DNA of 43,910 nt from Zeimonas sp039807785. Its GTDB lineage: Bacteria > Pseudomonadota > Gammaproteobacteria > Burkholderiales > Burkholderiaceae_E. The notes beneath the pieces are model-generated. The model had not been told where the DNA came from and made no database searches. It saw nothing but the letters and a program-made list of their open reading frames with translations. Both the position numbers and the translations under genes were made by a program. The stretch spans positions 1-43,910 of the forward strand of contig JBDHRX010000006.1 of the NCBI GenBank assembly GCA_039807785.1, written 5' to 3'. Positions 18,727 through 26,920 of the stretch are shown one piece after another; the stretch's first letter is position 1, and each line of letters opens with the position of its first letter.

Positions 18727-18740
18727 GCACGATCGTTCGG
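18727..18740. promoter_or_regulatory. putative TetR operator, copy 1
   Basis: GCACGATCGTTCGG ends 2 bp before the tetR start codon and differs in one central base from the copy at 19431-19444. Both copies follow a run of A residues. The position over the tetR translation start suggests self-repression. Confidence 0.6.
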
Positions 18741-18742
18741 AA

Positions 18743-19465
18743 ATGCCTCCAGTGCCAAGCCATCCAGCGACCCCGGGCCGCCCGACCGCCGCCGCCCGGC
18801 GGCGCGCCGTGGGCGCCCCGCGCAAGGGCGAGCAGACGCGCGCAGTGATCGTCGAGGCGGCGCTCGAGCTCGCCGCCCGCGACGGCCTCGAAGGACTGAC
18901 GATCGGCGCGCTCGCCGAGCGGATGCGGATGTCCAAGAGCGGCGTGTTCGCCCACTTCGGGTCGCGCGAGGACCTCCAGATCACCGTGCTCAAGGCCTAC
19001 GAGCGGCGCTTCGTCGACGAGGTGCTGGTGCCGGCGCTCAAGGAAAGGCGCGGCCTGCCGCGCCTGCGCGCGATCTTCGAGCGCTGGATCGAGCTCGCGG
19101 CGATCGAGGCCGCGCGCGGCTGCATCTGGATCTCGGGCGCCACCGAGTACGACGACCGGCCCGGCGCGGTCCGCGAGGAGCTGGTCGCGATGGTGCGGTC
19201 CTGGCAGCGCGAGCTCGCGCGCGCGATCCAGCAGGCGGTCGAGACCGGCGACCTGCCGGCGGACCTCGACGCGCAGGACCTGCTGTTCCAGCTGTACGGC
19301 GTGATCCTGGTGCTGCACCACGACGGCCGGCTGCTGAACAGCCCCGACGCGGTCGCGCGCGCGCGCCGCAGCTTCGACCGCCTGATCGATTCCTGGCAGC
19401 GGGCGACTCGGCCCGTCCGCGCCCAAAAACGCACGAACGTTCGGTCTGTAAAGGCCGCCCGATGA
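18743..19465 (+). CDS. TetR/AcrR family transcriptional regulator
   Basis: 240-residue one-component repressor. Seen: about 27 N-terminal Pro/Ala/Arg residues, then the DNA-binding domain KGEQTRAVIVEAALELAARDGLEGLTIGALAERMRMSKSGVFAHFGSREDL at about 28-78 with the helix-turn-helix at 52-71; the C-terminal ligand domain is of the type seen in regulators of fatty-acid oxidation loci. It is directly upstream of the acyl-CoA dehydrogenase gene, and near-identical 14-bp dyads lie before both genes. An acyl-CoA ligand is inferred from context only. The last codons of the gene lie over the second operator copy. Confidence 0.92.
   Translation: MPPVPSHPATPGRPTAAARRRAVGAPRKGEQTRAVIVEAALELAARDGLEGLTIGALAERMRMSKSGVFAHFGSREDLQITVLKAYERRFVDEVLVPALKERRGLPRLRAIFERWIELAAIEAARGCIWISGATEYDDRPGAVREELVAMVRSWQRELARAIQQAVETGDLPADLDAQDLLFQLYGVILVLHHDGRLLNSPDAVARARRSFDRLIDSWQRATRPVRAQKRTNVRSVKAAR
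19431..19444. promoter_or_regulatory. putative TetR operator, copy 2
   Basis: GCACGAACGTTCGG contains the perfect 10-bp palindrome CGAACGTTCG. It lies inside the 3' end of tetR, 70 bp before the acyl-CoA dehydrogenase start, so it would control the beta-oxidation operon. It matches copy 1 (18727-18740) at 13 of 14 positions. Confidence 0.65.
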
Positions 19466-19514
19466 GTCCGACCCTTTCGTTCCACCCCATCGCTTCGAAG
19501 CTGGAGTAGCAGTC

Positions 19515-21302
19515 ATGGCTCGATACACCCCACCGTTGCGCGACATCCAGTTCGTGATGCACGAACTGCTCGACGTCGAGGGCGCCCTGAAGGCGCTGCC
19601 GCCATACGCGGAGACCAACCGCGAACTGATCGACCAGGTCGTCGAGGAGGGGGGCAAGTTCTGCGCCGAGGTGCTGTTCCCGCTGAACCGCAGCGGCGAC
19701 GAGGAGGGTTGCCAGTGGTCCGAGGGCGGCGTGGTCACGACGCCGAAGGGCTTCAGGCAGGCCTGGGAGCAGTTCAAGGCGGGCGGCTGGCCGACGCTCA
19801 CCTGCGATCCGCAGTACGGCGGCCAGGGCCTGCCGGTGGCGCTCGGCATCGCGTTCCAGGAGATGATGAACTCGGGTAACCAGGCGTGGTCGATGTACCC
19901 GGGCCTGACCCACGGCGCTTACGACTGCCTGCACGCGCACGGCACGCCCGAACAGAAGGCGCTCTACATCCCGAAGCTGGTGTCGGGCGAGTGGACCGGC
20001 ACGATGTGCCTGACCGAACCGCACAGCGGCACCGACCTCGGGCTGCTGCGCACGAAGGCCGAGCCGCAGTCGAACGGCAGCTACCGGATCACCGGCACGA
20101 AGATCTTCATCTCGTCGGGCGAGCACGACCTGGCCGAGAACATCGTGCACCTGGTGCTCGCGCGGCTGCCCGATGCGCCGGCGGGCACGAAGGGGATCTC
20201 GCTGTTCATCGTGCCGAAGTTCGTCCCGAACGCCGACGGCTCGCTCGGCGCGCGCAACGGCGTCAAGTGCGCGCGGCTCGAGGAGAAGATGGGCATCCAC
20301 GCCAACGCGACCTGCGTGATGGACCTCGACGGCGCCTCCGGCTGGCTGGTCGGCGAGCCGAACAAGGGCTTGAACGCAATGTTCGTGATGATGAACGCGG
20401 CGCGCATCGGCGTGGGCATGCAGTCGCTCGGCCTGATGGAGGTCGCCTACCAGAACTCGCTCGACTACGCGAAGGAGCGGCTGCAGATGCGCTCGCTGTC
20501 GGGCCCGAAGGCGCCCGACAAGCCGGCCGACCCGATCATCGTGCACCCGGACGTGCGCCGCATGCTGCTCACGCAGAAGGCCTATGCCGAGGGTTCGCGC
20601 GCGTTCGCCTACTGGACCGCGCTGCAGGCCGACATCGCGCTCACGCACCCCGACGCCGAGGTGCGCAAGGACGCCGAGGACATGCTGGCGCTGCTCACCC
20701 CGGTGGTGAAGGCGTTCATCACGGACAACGGCTTCCTGGCGACGAACCTGGCGATGCAGGTCTACGGCGGCCACGGGTACATCCGCGAATGGGGGATGGA
20801 GCAGTACGTGCGCGACGCCCGGATCAACATGATCTACGAAGGCACCAACACGATCCAGTCTCTCGACCTGCTCGGCCGCAAGGTGCTCGGCGACAACGGC
20901 GCGAAGCTGCGCAAGTTCGGCAAGCTGGTCACGGCGTTCGTCGAGGCCGAAGGCACGAACGAGGAGATGGCCGAGTTCATCAATCCGCTCGCCGACCTCG
21001 GCCAGAAGGTCGAGAAGCTGACGATGGAAATCGGCATGAGGGCGCTCGGGAACGCCGACGAGGCCGGCGCCGCCGCGGTGGACTACCTGCGCGTGATCGG
21101 CCACCTGGTGCTCGGCTACTTCTGGGCGCGCATGGCGCGGATCGCGCTCGACAACGCGGGTTCCGACGACCCGGTCTATCGTTCCAAGCTGGCGACGGCG
21201 CGGTTCTACTTCGCCAAGCTCTTCCCCGAGACGGCCTCGCTGATCCGTACCGCGCGCGCCGGGGCGGCGCCGCTGATGGACGTCGAGGTCGACCTGTTCT
21301 GA
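19515..21302 (+). CDS. acyl-CoA dehydrogenase, DmdC/FadE5-like (long form)
   Basis: FAD enzyme for the first step of beta-oxidation (acyl-CoA to 2-enoyl-CoA), cytoplasmic, 595 residues: the long subfamily that includes 3-methylmercaptopropionyl-CoA dehydrogenase DmdC. Seen: N-terminal helical domain, MCLTEPHSGTDLG (flavin/substrate contact region, about 164-176), GYRITGTKIFISSGEHD-type beta domain at 190-206, the GGHGYIREWGMEQYVRDARI helix region, and catalytic Glu442 in YEGTN. The C-terminal 130 residues form the extra domain of this subfamily. GGAG lies upstream of the ATG. First gene of the run under the putative TetR operator. Chain-length preference cannot be read from sequence. Confidence 0.95.
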   Translation: MARYTPPLRDIQFVMHELLDVEGALKALPPYAETNRELIDQVVEEGGKFCAEVLFPLNRSGDEEGCQWSEGGVVTTPKGFRQAWEQFKAGGWPTLTCDPQYGGQGLPVALGIAFQEMMNSGNQAWSMYPGLTHGAYDCLHAHGTPEQKALYIPKLVSGEWTGTMCLTEPHSGTDLGLLRTKAEPQSNGSYRITGTKIFISSGEHDLAENIVHLVLARLPDAPAGTKGISLFIVPKFVPNADGSLGARNGVKCARLEEKMGIHANATCVMDLDGASGWLVGEPNKGLNAMFVMMNAARIGVGMQSLGLMEVAYQNSLDYAKERLQMRSLSGPKAPDKPADPIIVHPDVRRMLLTQKAYAEGSRAFAYWTALQADIALTHPDAEVRKDAEDMLALLTPVVKAFITDNGFLATNLAMQVYGGHGYIREWGMEQYVRDARINMIYEGTNTIQSLDLLGRKVLGDNGAKLRKFGKLVTAFVEAEGTNEEMAEFINPLADLGQKVEKLTMEIGMRALGNADEAGAAAVDYLRVIGHLVLGYFWARMARIALDNAGSDDPVYRSKLATARFYFAKLFPETASLIRTARAGAAPLMDVEVDLF

Positions 21303-21339
21303 ACCGAAGCGCAACCGATCGGACAAGGAGGATTCCACC

Positions 21340-21816
21340 ATGACGACCCACCGGCTCCCGCTGCGCGCGCTGGCGGCCCCAGCGCTGGCCGCCGCCGCGC
21401 TCGCGTTCGCCACGCCGGCGCTGCAGGCGCAGGCCGCCGACTCGCCGGCCGGCCTCTGGAAGAACATCGACGACGAGACGAAGCAGCCGAAGGCGCTGAT
21501 CCGGATCGTCGAGCGCGACGGCGTGTTCAGCGGCCGCATCGAGCGGATCCTGACCGCGAAGACCGACGCGGTGTGCGACAAGTGCACCGACGAGCGCAAG
21601 GGGCAGCCGGTGCAGGGGATGACGATCGTCCAGGGCATCCGCCGGAACGCCGAGGAGAAGGGCCTGTTCGACGGCGGCCGCATCCTCGACCCGAACAACG
21701 GCAAGGAGTACCGCAGCCAGATGCGGCTCGTCGAGGGCGGGAACCGGCTCGAGGTGCGCGGCTACATCGGCGCGCCCCTGTTCGGCCGCACGCAGACCTG
21801 GGTCCGCGAACAGTGA
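21340..21816 (+). CDS. DUF2147 secreted protein
   Basis: 158-residue exported protein of unknown function. Seen: a signal peptide (LPLRALAAPALAAAALAFA, cleavage near LQAQA-A) followed by SPAGLWKNIDDETKQPKALIRI, GRIERIL, KGLFDGGRILDPNNGKEY and GRTQTWVR, typical of DUF2147. A strong AAGGAGG ribosome site lies eight bases before the start. Two Cys in CDKC may form a disulfide in the periplasm. It is inserted between beta-oxidation genes, an arrangement that recurs in related bacteria, which hints at an envelope role linked to lipid metabolism; this is inference. Confidence 0.9.
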   Translation: MTTHRLPLRALAAPALAAAALAFATPALQAQAADSPAGLWKNIDDETKQPKALIRIVERDGVFSGRIERILTAKTDAVCDKCTDERKGQPVQGMTIVQGIRRNAEEKGLFDGGRILDPNNGKEYRSQMRLVEGGNRLEVRGYIGAPLFGRTQTWVREQ

Positions 21817-21856
21817 ACGGAGCGCCGCGGCGCTCCCCCGATACGAGGCAAGCGAA

Positions 21857-24265
21857 GTGGGCAATTTCATCGTGAAGAAGGTCGCCGTGCTCGGCGCGGG
21901 CGTGATGGGCGCGCAGATCGCCGCGCACCTGGTCAACGCGAAGGTCGAGGTCGTGCTGTTCGACCTGCCGGCGAAGGAGGGGCCGAAGGACGGCGTCGTC
22001 CTCAGGGCGATCGAGGGCCTGAGGAAGATCAACCCGGCGCCGCTCGGCCATCCCGACCTCGCCGCGTTCATCGAGCCGGCCAACTACGACGACGACCTCG
22101 AGGCGCTGCGCGGCTGCGACCTGGTCATCGAGGCGATCGCCGAGCGGATGGACTGGAAGCACGATCTGTACCGCAAGGTGGCCCCGTTCCTGGGCGCCGG
22201 CGCGATCTTCGCGACCAACACCTCGGGCCTGTCGATCGGCCGGCTGGCCGAGGGCTTCGACGCCGACCTGCGGCGCCGCTTCTGCGGCGTGCACTTCTTC
22301 AACCCGCCGCGATACATGCACCTGGTCGAGCTGATCGCCACCGCCGACACCGATCCGGCGATCGTCGACCGGCTGGAGACCTTCCTCACCACGACGCTGG
22401 GCAAGGGCTGCGTGCGCGCGAAGGACACCCCGAACTTCATCGCCAACCGCCTCGGGACCTTCGGCATGTTCGCCACCGTGGCCGAGGCGGCGAAGGCCGG
22501 GCTCGGCTTCGACGTGGTCGACGACCTGACCGGCGAGAAGCTGGGCCGCGCCAAGTCGGGCACCTTCCGGACGGCGGACCTGGTCGGCCTCGACACGATC
22601 GTCCACGTCATGAAGACGATGCAGGACAACCTGAAGGACGATCCGTTCGCCGCGCTGTACGCGACGCCCGAGCCGTTCGCGACGCTGGCGGCGCGCGGCG
22701 CGCTCGGCCAGAAGGCGGGTGCCGGCTTCTATCGCAAGGACGGCAAGGCGGTGCTGCGCTTCGACCCGTCGAAGGGCGACTACGTGCCGGCCGGGGCGAA
22801 GGCCGACGAGACGGTGGCGCGGATCCTGAAGAAGAAGGACCCGGCCGAGCGGCTGAAGCTGTTGCGCGAGTCGTCGAACCCGCAGGCCCGTTTCGTCTGG
22901 GCGGTCCTGCGCGATGCCTGGCACTACGCGGCCTGCAAGCTCGGCGAGATCGCCGACAACGCGCGCGACGTCGACCTGGCGATGCGCTTCGGCTTCGCGA
23001 TGGCGCAGGGACCGTTCGAGGCCTGGCAGGAGGCCGGCTGGAGCCGGGTCGCCGAGTGGATCAAGGCCGACATCGACGCCGGGCTGGCGCTGGCCGCGGT
23101 GCCGCTGCCCGACTGGGTGTTCGAGGGCCCGGTGGCGCGCCAGGGCGGCGTGCACCAGCCGCAGGGGTCGTGGTCGCCGGCGCGGGGCGAGTTCGTGGCG
23201 CGCGCCGCGCACCCGGTATACCGACGCCAGCTGTTCCCGGTCCGGCTCGCCGGCGAGCAGGACGCGACCGGCCACACCGGCGGCACGACGGTCTTCGAGG
23301 ACGATTCGATCCGCCTCTGGACGCTCGATGCGCGCGGTGTCGACCAGGTGCTGGTGGCCTCGATCCGGACCAAGGTGCACGCGATCGGCCCGGGCGTGAT
23401 CGCCGGCCTGCTCCAGGCGGTGGAGCTCGCCGAGCGCGACTACCAGGGGCTGGTGATCTGGTCGCCCGACGATCCGTTCTCGTACGGCGCCGACTTGCAG
23501 GCGATGCTGCCGGTCTTCATGTCCGGCGGCGCCGGAGCGATCGGCGAGGCCGAGAAGGCGCTGCAGGACGCGATGCTGCGCCTGCGCTACGCGCAGGTGC
23601 CGACCGTGGCGGCGGTGGCGAACATGGCGCTCGGCGGCGGATGCGAGCTCGCGATGTACTGCGCGCGCCGCGTCGCGCACCTGGAGAGCTACATCGGGCT
23701 GGTCGAGGTCGGGGTGGGCCTGGTCCCGGGCGGGGGCGGCCTGGCCTTCGGCGCGCGGCGCGCGGCCGAGGAGCAGGAAGCCGCGCCCGATGCGGCGCTG
23801 CTCGACTTCCTGAAGAAGTACGTGCTGGCGGCCGGCACCGCCCAGGTGTCGCGCTCGGCGATCGAGGCGCGCGCGCTGGGCTACCTGCTTCCCGAGGACC
23901 GCATCGTGTTCCATCGCCAGGAGCTGCTCTACGCGGCGATCCGCGAGGCCAGGGCGATGCGCGACGGCGGCTACCGTCCGCCGCGGAAGTCGTCGATCCG
24001 GGTCGCGGGGCGATCGGCGATCGCGACCGTGAGCGCGCAGATGCTGAACATGCGCGACGGGGGCTTCATCTCGGCCCACGACTACCACCTCGGCCGGACG
24101 ATCGCGGAAGTGATGTGCGGCGGTGATGTCGAGCCGGGCTCGCGCGTCGACGAAGAGTGGCTGATGGCGCTCGAGCGCAAGGCGTTCACCGGCCTGCTCA
24201 CGCATCCCAAGACCCAGGAACGGATCATGGGAATGATGCAGACCGGCAAGCCGGTGCGCAATTGA
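21857..24265 (+). CDS. 3-hydroxyacyl-CoA dehydrogenase / enoyl-CoA hydratase fusion, FadN-like
   Basis: 802-residue bifunctional enzyme for the second and third steps of beta-oxidation. Domain order is dehydrogenase first, hydratase last, as in Bacillus FadN and opposite to E. coli FadB. Seen: NAD-binding GAGVMG at 13-18, catalytic region CGVHFFNPPRYMHLVEL (His-Glu), DTPNFIANRLG, GQKAGAGFYRKDGK; then after about residue 450 the crotonase part with ALGGGCELAMYC (oxyanion hole) and GLVEVGVGLVPGGGG (catalytic Glu). Translation probably starts at the GTG at 21857 with GAGG upstream. It lies 40 nt after DUF2147 and 29 nt before the thiolase. Confidence 0.94.
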   Translation: MGNFIVKKVAVLGAGVMGAQIAAHLVNAKVEVVLFDLPAKEGPKDGVVLRAIEGLRKINPAPLGHPDLAAFIEPANYDDDLEALRGCDLVIEAIAERMDWKHDLYRKVAPFLGAGAIFATNTSGLSIGRLAEGFDADLRRRFCGVHFFNPPRYMHLVELIATADTDPAIVDRLETFLTTTLGKGCVRAKDTPNFIANRLGTFGMFATVAEAAKAGLGFDVVDDLTGEKLGRAKSGTFRTADLVGLDTIVHVMKTMQDNLKDDPFAALYATPEPFATLAARGALGQKAGAGFYRKDGKAVLRFDPSKGDYVPAGAKADETVARILKKKDPAERLKLLRESSNPQARFVWAVLRDAWHYAACKLGEIADNARDVDLAMRFGFAMAQGPFEAWQEAGWSRVAEWIKADIDAGLALAAVPLPDWVFEGPVARQGGVHQPQGSWSPARGEFVARAAHPVYRRQLFPVRLAGEQDATGHTGGTTVFEDDSIRLWTLDARGVDQVLVASIRTKVHAIGPGVIAGLLQAVELAERDYQGLVIWSPDDPFSYGADLQAMLPVFMSGGAGAIGEAEKALQDAMLRLRYAQVPTVAAVANMALGGGCELAMYCARRVAHLESYIGLVEVGVGLVPGGGGLAFGARRAAEEQEAAPDAALLDFLKKYVLAAGTAQVSRSAIEARALGYLLPEDRIVFHRQELLYAAIREARAMRDGGYRPPRKSSIRVAGRSAIATVSAQMLNMRDGGFISAHDYHLGRTIAEVMCGGDVEPGSRVDEEWLMALERKAFTGLLTHPKTQERIMGMMQTGKPVRN

Positions 24266-24294
24266 GCCGGACCGCAGGAATCCAGGAGTCGAAG

Positions 24295-25524
24295 ATGAGC
24301 AAGCAAGTTCAGGATGCCTACATCGTCGCGGCCGCGCGCACGCCGATCGGCAAGGCGCCGAGGGGCGCGCTGCGCAACGTCCGCCCGGACGATCTCCTCG
24401 TGCACGCGATCCGCTCGGCGCTGGCCCGGGTGCCGGCGCTCGACCCGAAGGCGATCGAGGACGCGATCGTCGGCTGCGCCATTCCGGAGGCCGAGCAGGG
24501 CCTGAACGTGGCGCGCATCGGCGCGCTGCTGTCCGGGCTGCCCGACAGCGTCGGCGGCGTGACGGTGAACCGGTTCTGCGCGTCGGGCCTGACCGCCATC
24601 GCGATGGCGGCGGACCGGATCCGGGTGGGCGAGGCCGAGGTGATGATCGCCGCGGGCACCGAGTCGATGAGCATGGTGCCGATGATGGGCCACCGCCCGT
24701 CGATCAATCCACGCGTGTTCGAGAGCGACGAGAACCGCGGCATCGCCTACGGGATGGGGCTCACCGCCGAGAAGGTCGCGCAGCGGTGGAAGGTCTCGCG
24801 CGAGGCGCAGGATGCCTTCGCGCTCGCCTCGCACCAGAAGGCGATCGCGGCGCAGCGCGCCGGCGAGTTCGCCGACGAGATCAGCCCGATCGACGTCGTC
24901 GAGCGTTTCCCGGACCTCGACCGTCGGGAGATCGAGGTGCGCAGTCGCCGCCTCGATCTCGACGAGGGGCCGCGCGCCGAGACGACGCTCGAGGCGCTGG
25001 CGAAGCTGCGCCCGGCGTTCGCGGCGCCGCGTGACCCGGGCGGCAAGCCGACCGGCATGGGCAGCGTTACCGCCGGCAACAGCTCGCAGACCTCCGACGG
25101 CGCCGGGGCGCTGATCCTGGTCTCGGAGCGCGCGCTGAAGCAGTTCGGCCTCGTGCCGCTGGCGCGCTTCGTGTCGTTCTCGGTGCGCGGCGTCCCGCCC
25201 GAGATCATGGGGATCGGCCCGAAGGAAGCGATTCCCGCGGCGCTGCGCGTCGCCGGCCTGAAGCTCGACGATCTGGGCTGGATCGAGCTGAACGAGGCGT
25301 TCGCGGCCCAGTCGCTCGCGGTGATCCAGGACCTGGGCCTGAATCCCGAGGTGGTCAATCCGATGGGCGGGGCGATCGCGCTCGGCCATCCGCTCGGGGC
25401 GACCGGCGCGATCCGCGCCGCGACCGTGGTGCATGGGCTGCGCCGGCGCGGGCTGGGGTACGGGATGGTCACGATGTGCGTGGGCACCGGGATGGGGGCC
25501 GCCGGCATCTTCGAGCGGGTGTGA
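24295..25524 (+). CDS. acetyl-CoA C-acyltransferase (thiolase)
   Basis: Degradative thiolase cleaving 3-ketoacyl-CoA, the last step of beta-oxidation, 409 residues. Seen: ARTPIGKAPRGAL near the N-terminus, nucleophile Cys95 in NRFCASGL, GTESMSMVPM, GNSSQTSDGAGA, NEAFAAQSLA, the catalytic His in GHPLGATGA and the second Cys in CVGTGMG. AGGAG lies six bases before the ATG. Together with the FadN-like partner it forms the multienzyme pair of the pathway. Its stop codon lies inside the first unit of a 15-bp tandem repeat. Confidence 0.95.
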   Translation: MSKQVQDAYIVAAARTPIGKAPRGALRNVRPDDLLVHAIRSALARVPALDPKAIEDAIVGCAIPEAEQGLNVARIGALLSGLPDSVGGVTVNRFCASGLTAIAMAADRIRVGEAEVMIAAGTESMSMVPMMGHRPSINPRVFESDENRGIAYGMGLTAEKVAQRWKVSREAQDAFALASHQKAIAAQRAGEFADEISPIDVVERFPDLDRREIEVRSRRLDLDEGPRAETTLEALAKLRPAFAAPRDPGGKPTGMGSVTAGNSSQTSDGAGALILVSERALKQFGLVPLARFVSFSVRGVPPEIMGIGPKEAIPAALRVAGLKLDDLGWIELNEAFAAQSLAVIQDLGLNPEVVNPMGGAIALGHPLGATGAIRAATVVHGLRRRGLGYGMVTMCVGTGMGAAGIFERV

Positions 25525-25576
25525 GCCGGGCGGGTGTGAGCCGGGCGGATGCGAGTCGAACGGATACGAGCGCGGC
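25517..25576 (+). repeat. 15-bp tandem repeat, four copies, at the thiolase/hydratase junction
   Basis: Units start at 25517, 25532, 25547 and 25562. The first two are identical (GGGTGTGAGCCGGGC), the others diverge; the pattern is GGRTGYGAGYCGRRC. The thiolase stop TGA (25522-25524) is part of unit 1. The array ends 14 bp before the GGAGG of the hydratase gene. The unit length and sequence closely resemble the array at 7414-7518. Confidence 0.8.
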
Positions 25577-25601
25577 GCCGCGGGCGCCCGGAGGCAAGCC
25601 G

Positions 25602-26366
25602 ATGGATGTCCTGACCCACGTCGCCGACGGGATCGCGACGATCGAGTTGAACCGGCCCGGGAAGAAGAACGCGCTGACCGCGCCGATGTACCGGGCGATG
25701 ACCGGGGGGCTGCGCGCGGCCGAGGCCGATCCCGCGGTGCGCTGCATCCTGGTGCACGGCAGCGCCGAGGCGTTCACCGCGGGCAACGATCTCGAGGATT
25801 TCCTCAACGATCCGCCGCTCGGCGAGGATGCGCCGGTGTTCCAGTTCCTGATCGCGCTGGCCGAATGCGGCAAGCCGCTGGTCGCGGCGGTCGCCGGGCC
25901 CGCGGTGGGCGTCGGCACGACGCTGCTGCTGCACTGCGACCTCGTCTACGCGGGCGAGAACGCGCGCTTCGCGCTGCCGTTCGCGCAGCTCGGCTTGTGT
26001 CCCGAGGCGGGATCGACGCTGTTGCTGCCGGCCATGGTCGGGCACCTGCGGGCGGCCGAGAAGCTGCTGCTCGGCGAACCGTTCGGCGCCGCGGAGGCGC
26101 TCGAGATGGGGCTCGTGAACGCCGTGCTGCCCGCTGCGGACACGCTCGGTCACGCACGGACGCAGGCGGCGAAGCTGGTGCGCCTGCCGGCGGCGTCGCT
26201 GCGCGCCACCAAGCGACTGTTGCGGCAGGACCAGCGCGACGCGGTGCTGCGGCGGATCCGCGAGGAAGCCGCCGAATTCCGCACGATGCTGACCGCGCCG
26301 GCGGCGCGCGAGGCGTTCAGCGCCTTTCTCGAGAAGCGCAAGCCGGATTTCCGCGGGCTGGGCTAG
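25602..26366 (+). CDS. enoyl-CoA hydratase/isomerase family protein
   Basis: Crotonase-fold enzyme, 254 residues, likely auxiliary to beta-oxidation (hydration or double-bond isomerisation). Seen: IELNRPGKKNALT, AFTAGNDLEDF (first oxyanion-hole segment), AGPAVGVGTTLLLHCD (second) and LPFAQLGLCPEAGSTLLLP, where the usual catalytic Glu position can be placed in PEAGS. The end KLVRLPAASLRATKRLLR is typical. GGAGG lies seven bases before the ATG. An in-frame upstream ATG-less extension runs through the 15-bp repeat and is not counted. Last gene of the probable TetR-controlled operon. Confidence 0.92.
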   Translation: MDVLTHVADGIATIELNRPGKKNALTAPMYRAMTGGLRAAEADPAVRCILVHGSAEAFTAGNDLEDFLNDPPLGEDAPVFQFLIALAECGKPLVAAVAGPAVGVGTTLLLHCDLVYAGENARFALPFAQLGLCPEAGSTLLLPAMVGHLRAAEKLLLGEPFGAAEALEMGLVNAVLPAADTLGHARTQAAKLVRLPAASLRATKRLLRQDQRDAVLRRIREEAAEFRTMLTAPAAREAFSAFLEKRKPDFRGLG

Positions 26367-26451
26367 CCGGCCTCCGGCCGGTCGTAGACCGGCTCGGCCG
26401 TTCCCTGGTCCGGCGATCGCCAGGCGCAGCGGCCGCCGTCCGGAACGGCCG
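26367..26451. terminator. structured bidirectional terminator region between convergent genes
   Basis: Directly after the hydratase stop lies CCGGCC-TCC-GGCCGG (26367-26381, 6-bp stem). Then CGGCCGTTCC (26395-26404) and GGAACGGCCG (26442-26451) form a perfect 10-bp inverted repeat around 37 nt, whose middle contains the palindrome GGCGATCGCC (26412-26421). It ends two bases before the thioesterase stop on the other strand. No long T-run, so it may work in both directions by structure alone. Confidence 0.5.
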
Positions 26452-26452
26452 G

Positions 26453-26854
26453 TCAGCCCGGCGGCAGCAGTCGCGGCCGGCGCTGGTCGTCGGTGGCGAC
26501 GTAGGTCAGCGTCGCTTCCGTCACCTTCACGACCTCGCCGGTCAGCCGGTTGCGCTGCGCGTAGACCTCGACGAACACCGTGATCGACGTCCGGCCGACG
26601 CGGGCCACGTCGGCGTACAGGCTGAGCACGTCGCCGACGAATACCGGCTGCTTGAAGATGAACGAGTTCACCGCGACCGTCGCGACCCGCCCCTGGGCGC
26701 GTCGCATCGCGGGCAGGGCGCCGGCCAGGTCGACCTGGGCCATGATCCAGCCGCCGAAGACGTCGCCGTCGGCGTTCGTGTCGGCCGGCATCGGCACGAC
26801 GCGGAGTTCGGGGATGCGGCCCGGAAGCGGGGTCGCGGTCGGTACGGGTTCCAT
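26453..26854 (-). CDS. acyl-CoA thioesterase, YciA type
   Basis: Hotdog-fold thioesterase of 133 residues from MEPVP (E. coli YciA has 132), hydrolysing acyl-CoAs to recover CoA. Seen: VVPMPADTNADGDVFGGWIMAQVD, the family hallmark with the catalytic Asp, FIFKQPVFVGDVLSLYADV and VTEATLTYVA. A TTG at 26920 in frame would add 22 residues and is rejected because MEPVP aligns best with family N-termini. It is convergent with the hydratase and divergent from the ABC exporter gene. A function next to the beta-oxidation genes is sensible but it is a separate transcript. Confidence 0.92.
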   Translation of the reverse strand: MEPVPTATPLPGRIPELRVVPMPADTNADGDVFGGWIMAQVDLAGALPAMRRAQGRVATVAVNSFIFKQPVFVGDVLSLYADVARVGRTSITVFVEVYAQRNRLTGEVVKVTEATLTYVATDDQRRPRLLPPG

Positions 26855-26890
26855 GAGGACGTCTCGGAGTGGGCCTGGAGCAACGGGGCC

Positions 26891-26920
26891 AGAATAGCGG
26901 TTTGCCATCGGGATGCACAA
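26891..26920 (-). promoter_or_regulatory. possible promoter of the YciA-type gene
   Basis: On the minus strand TTGTGC (26915-26920) and TATTCT (26891-26896) are 18 bp apart, a fair sigma-70 match in GC-rich surroundings. Transcription would begin near 26884 with a 30-nt leader. Confidence 0.4.

Noticed and set aside
19038..24205. Very long minus-strand reading frames (over 880 codons) opposite the beta-oxidation genes
   Set aside because: They mirror the sense genes' codon structure in GC-rich DNA, have Arg/Gly/His-rich products without any family motif, and overlap each other.
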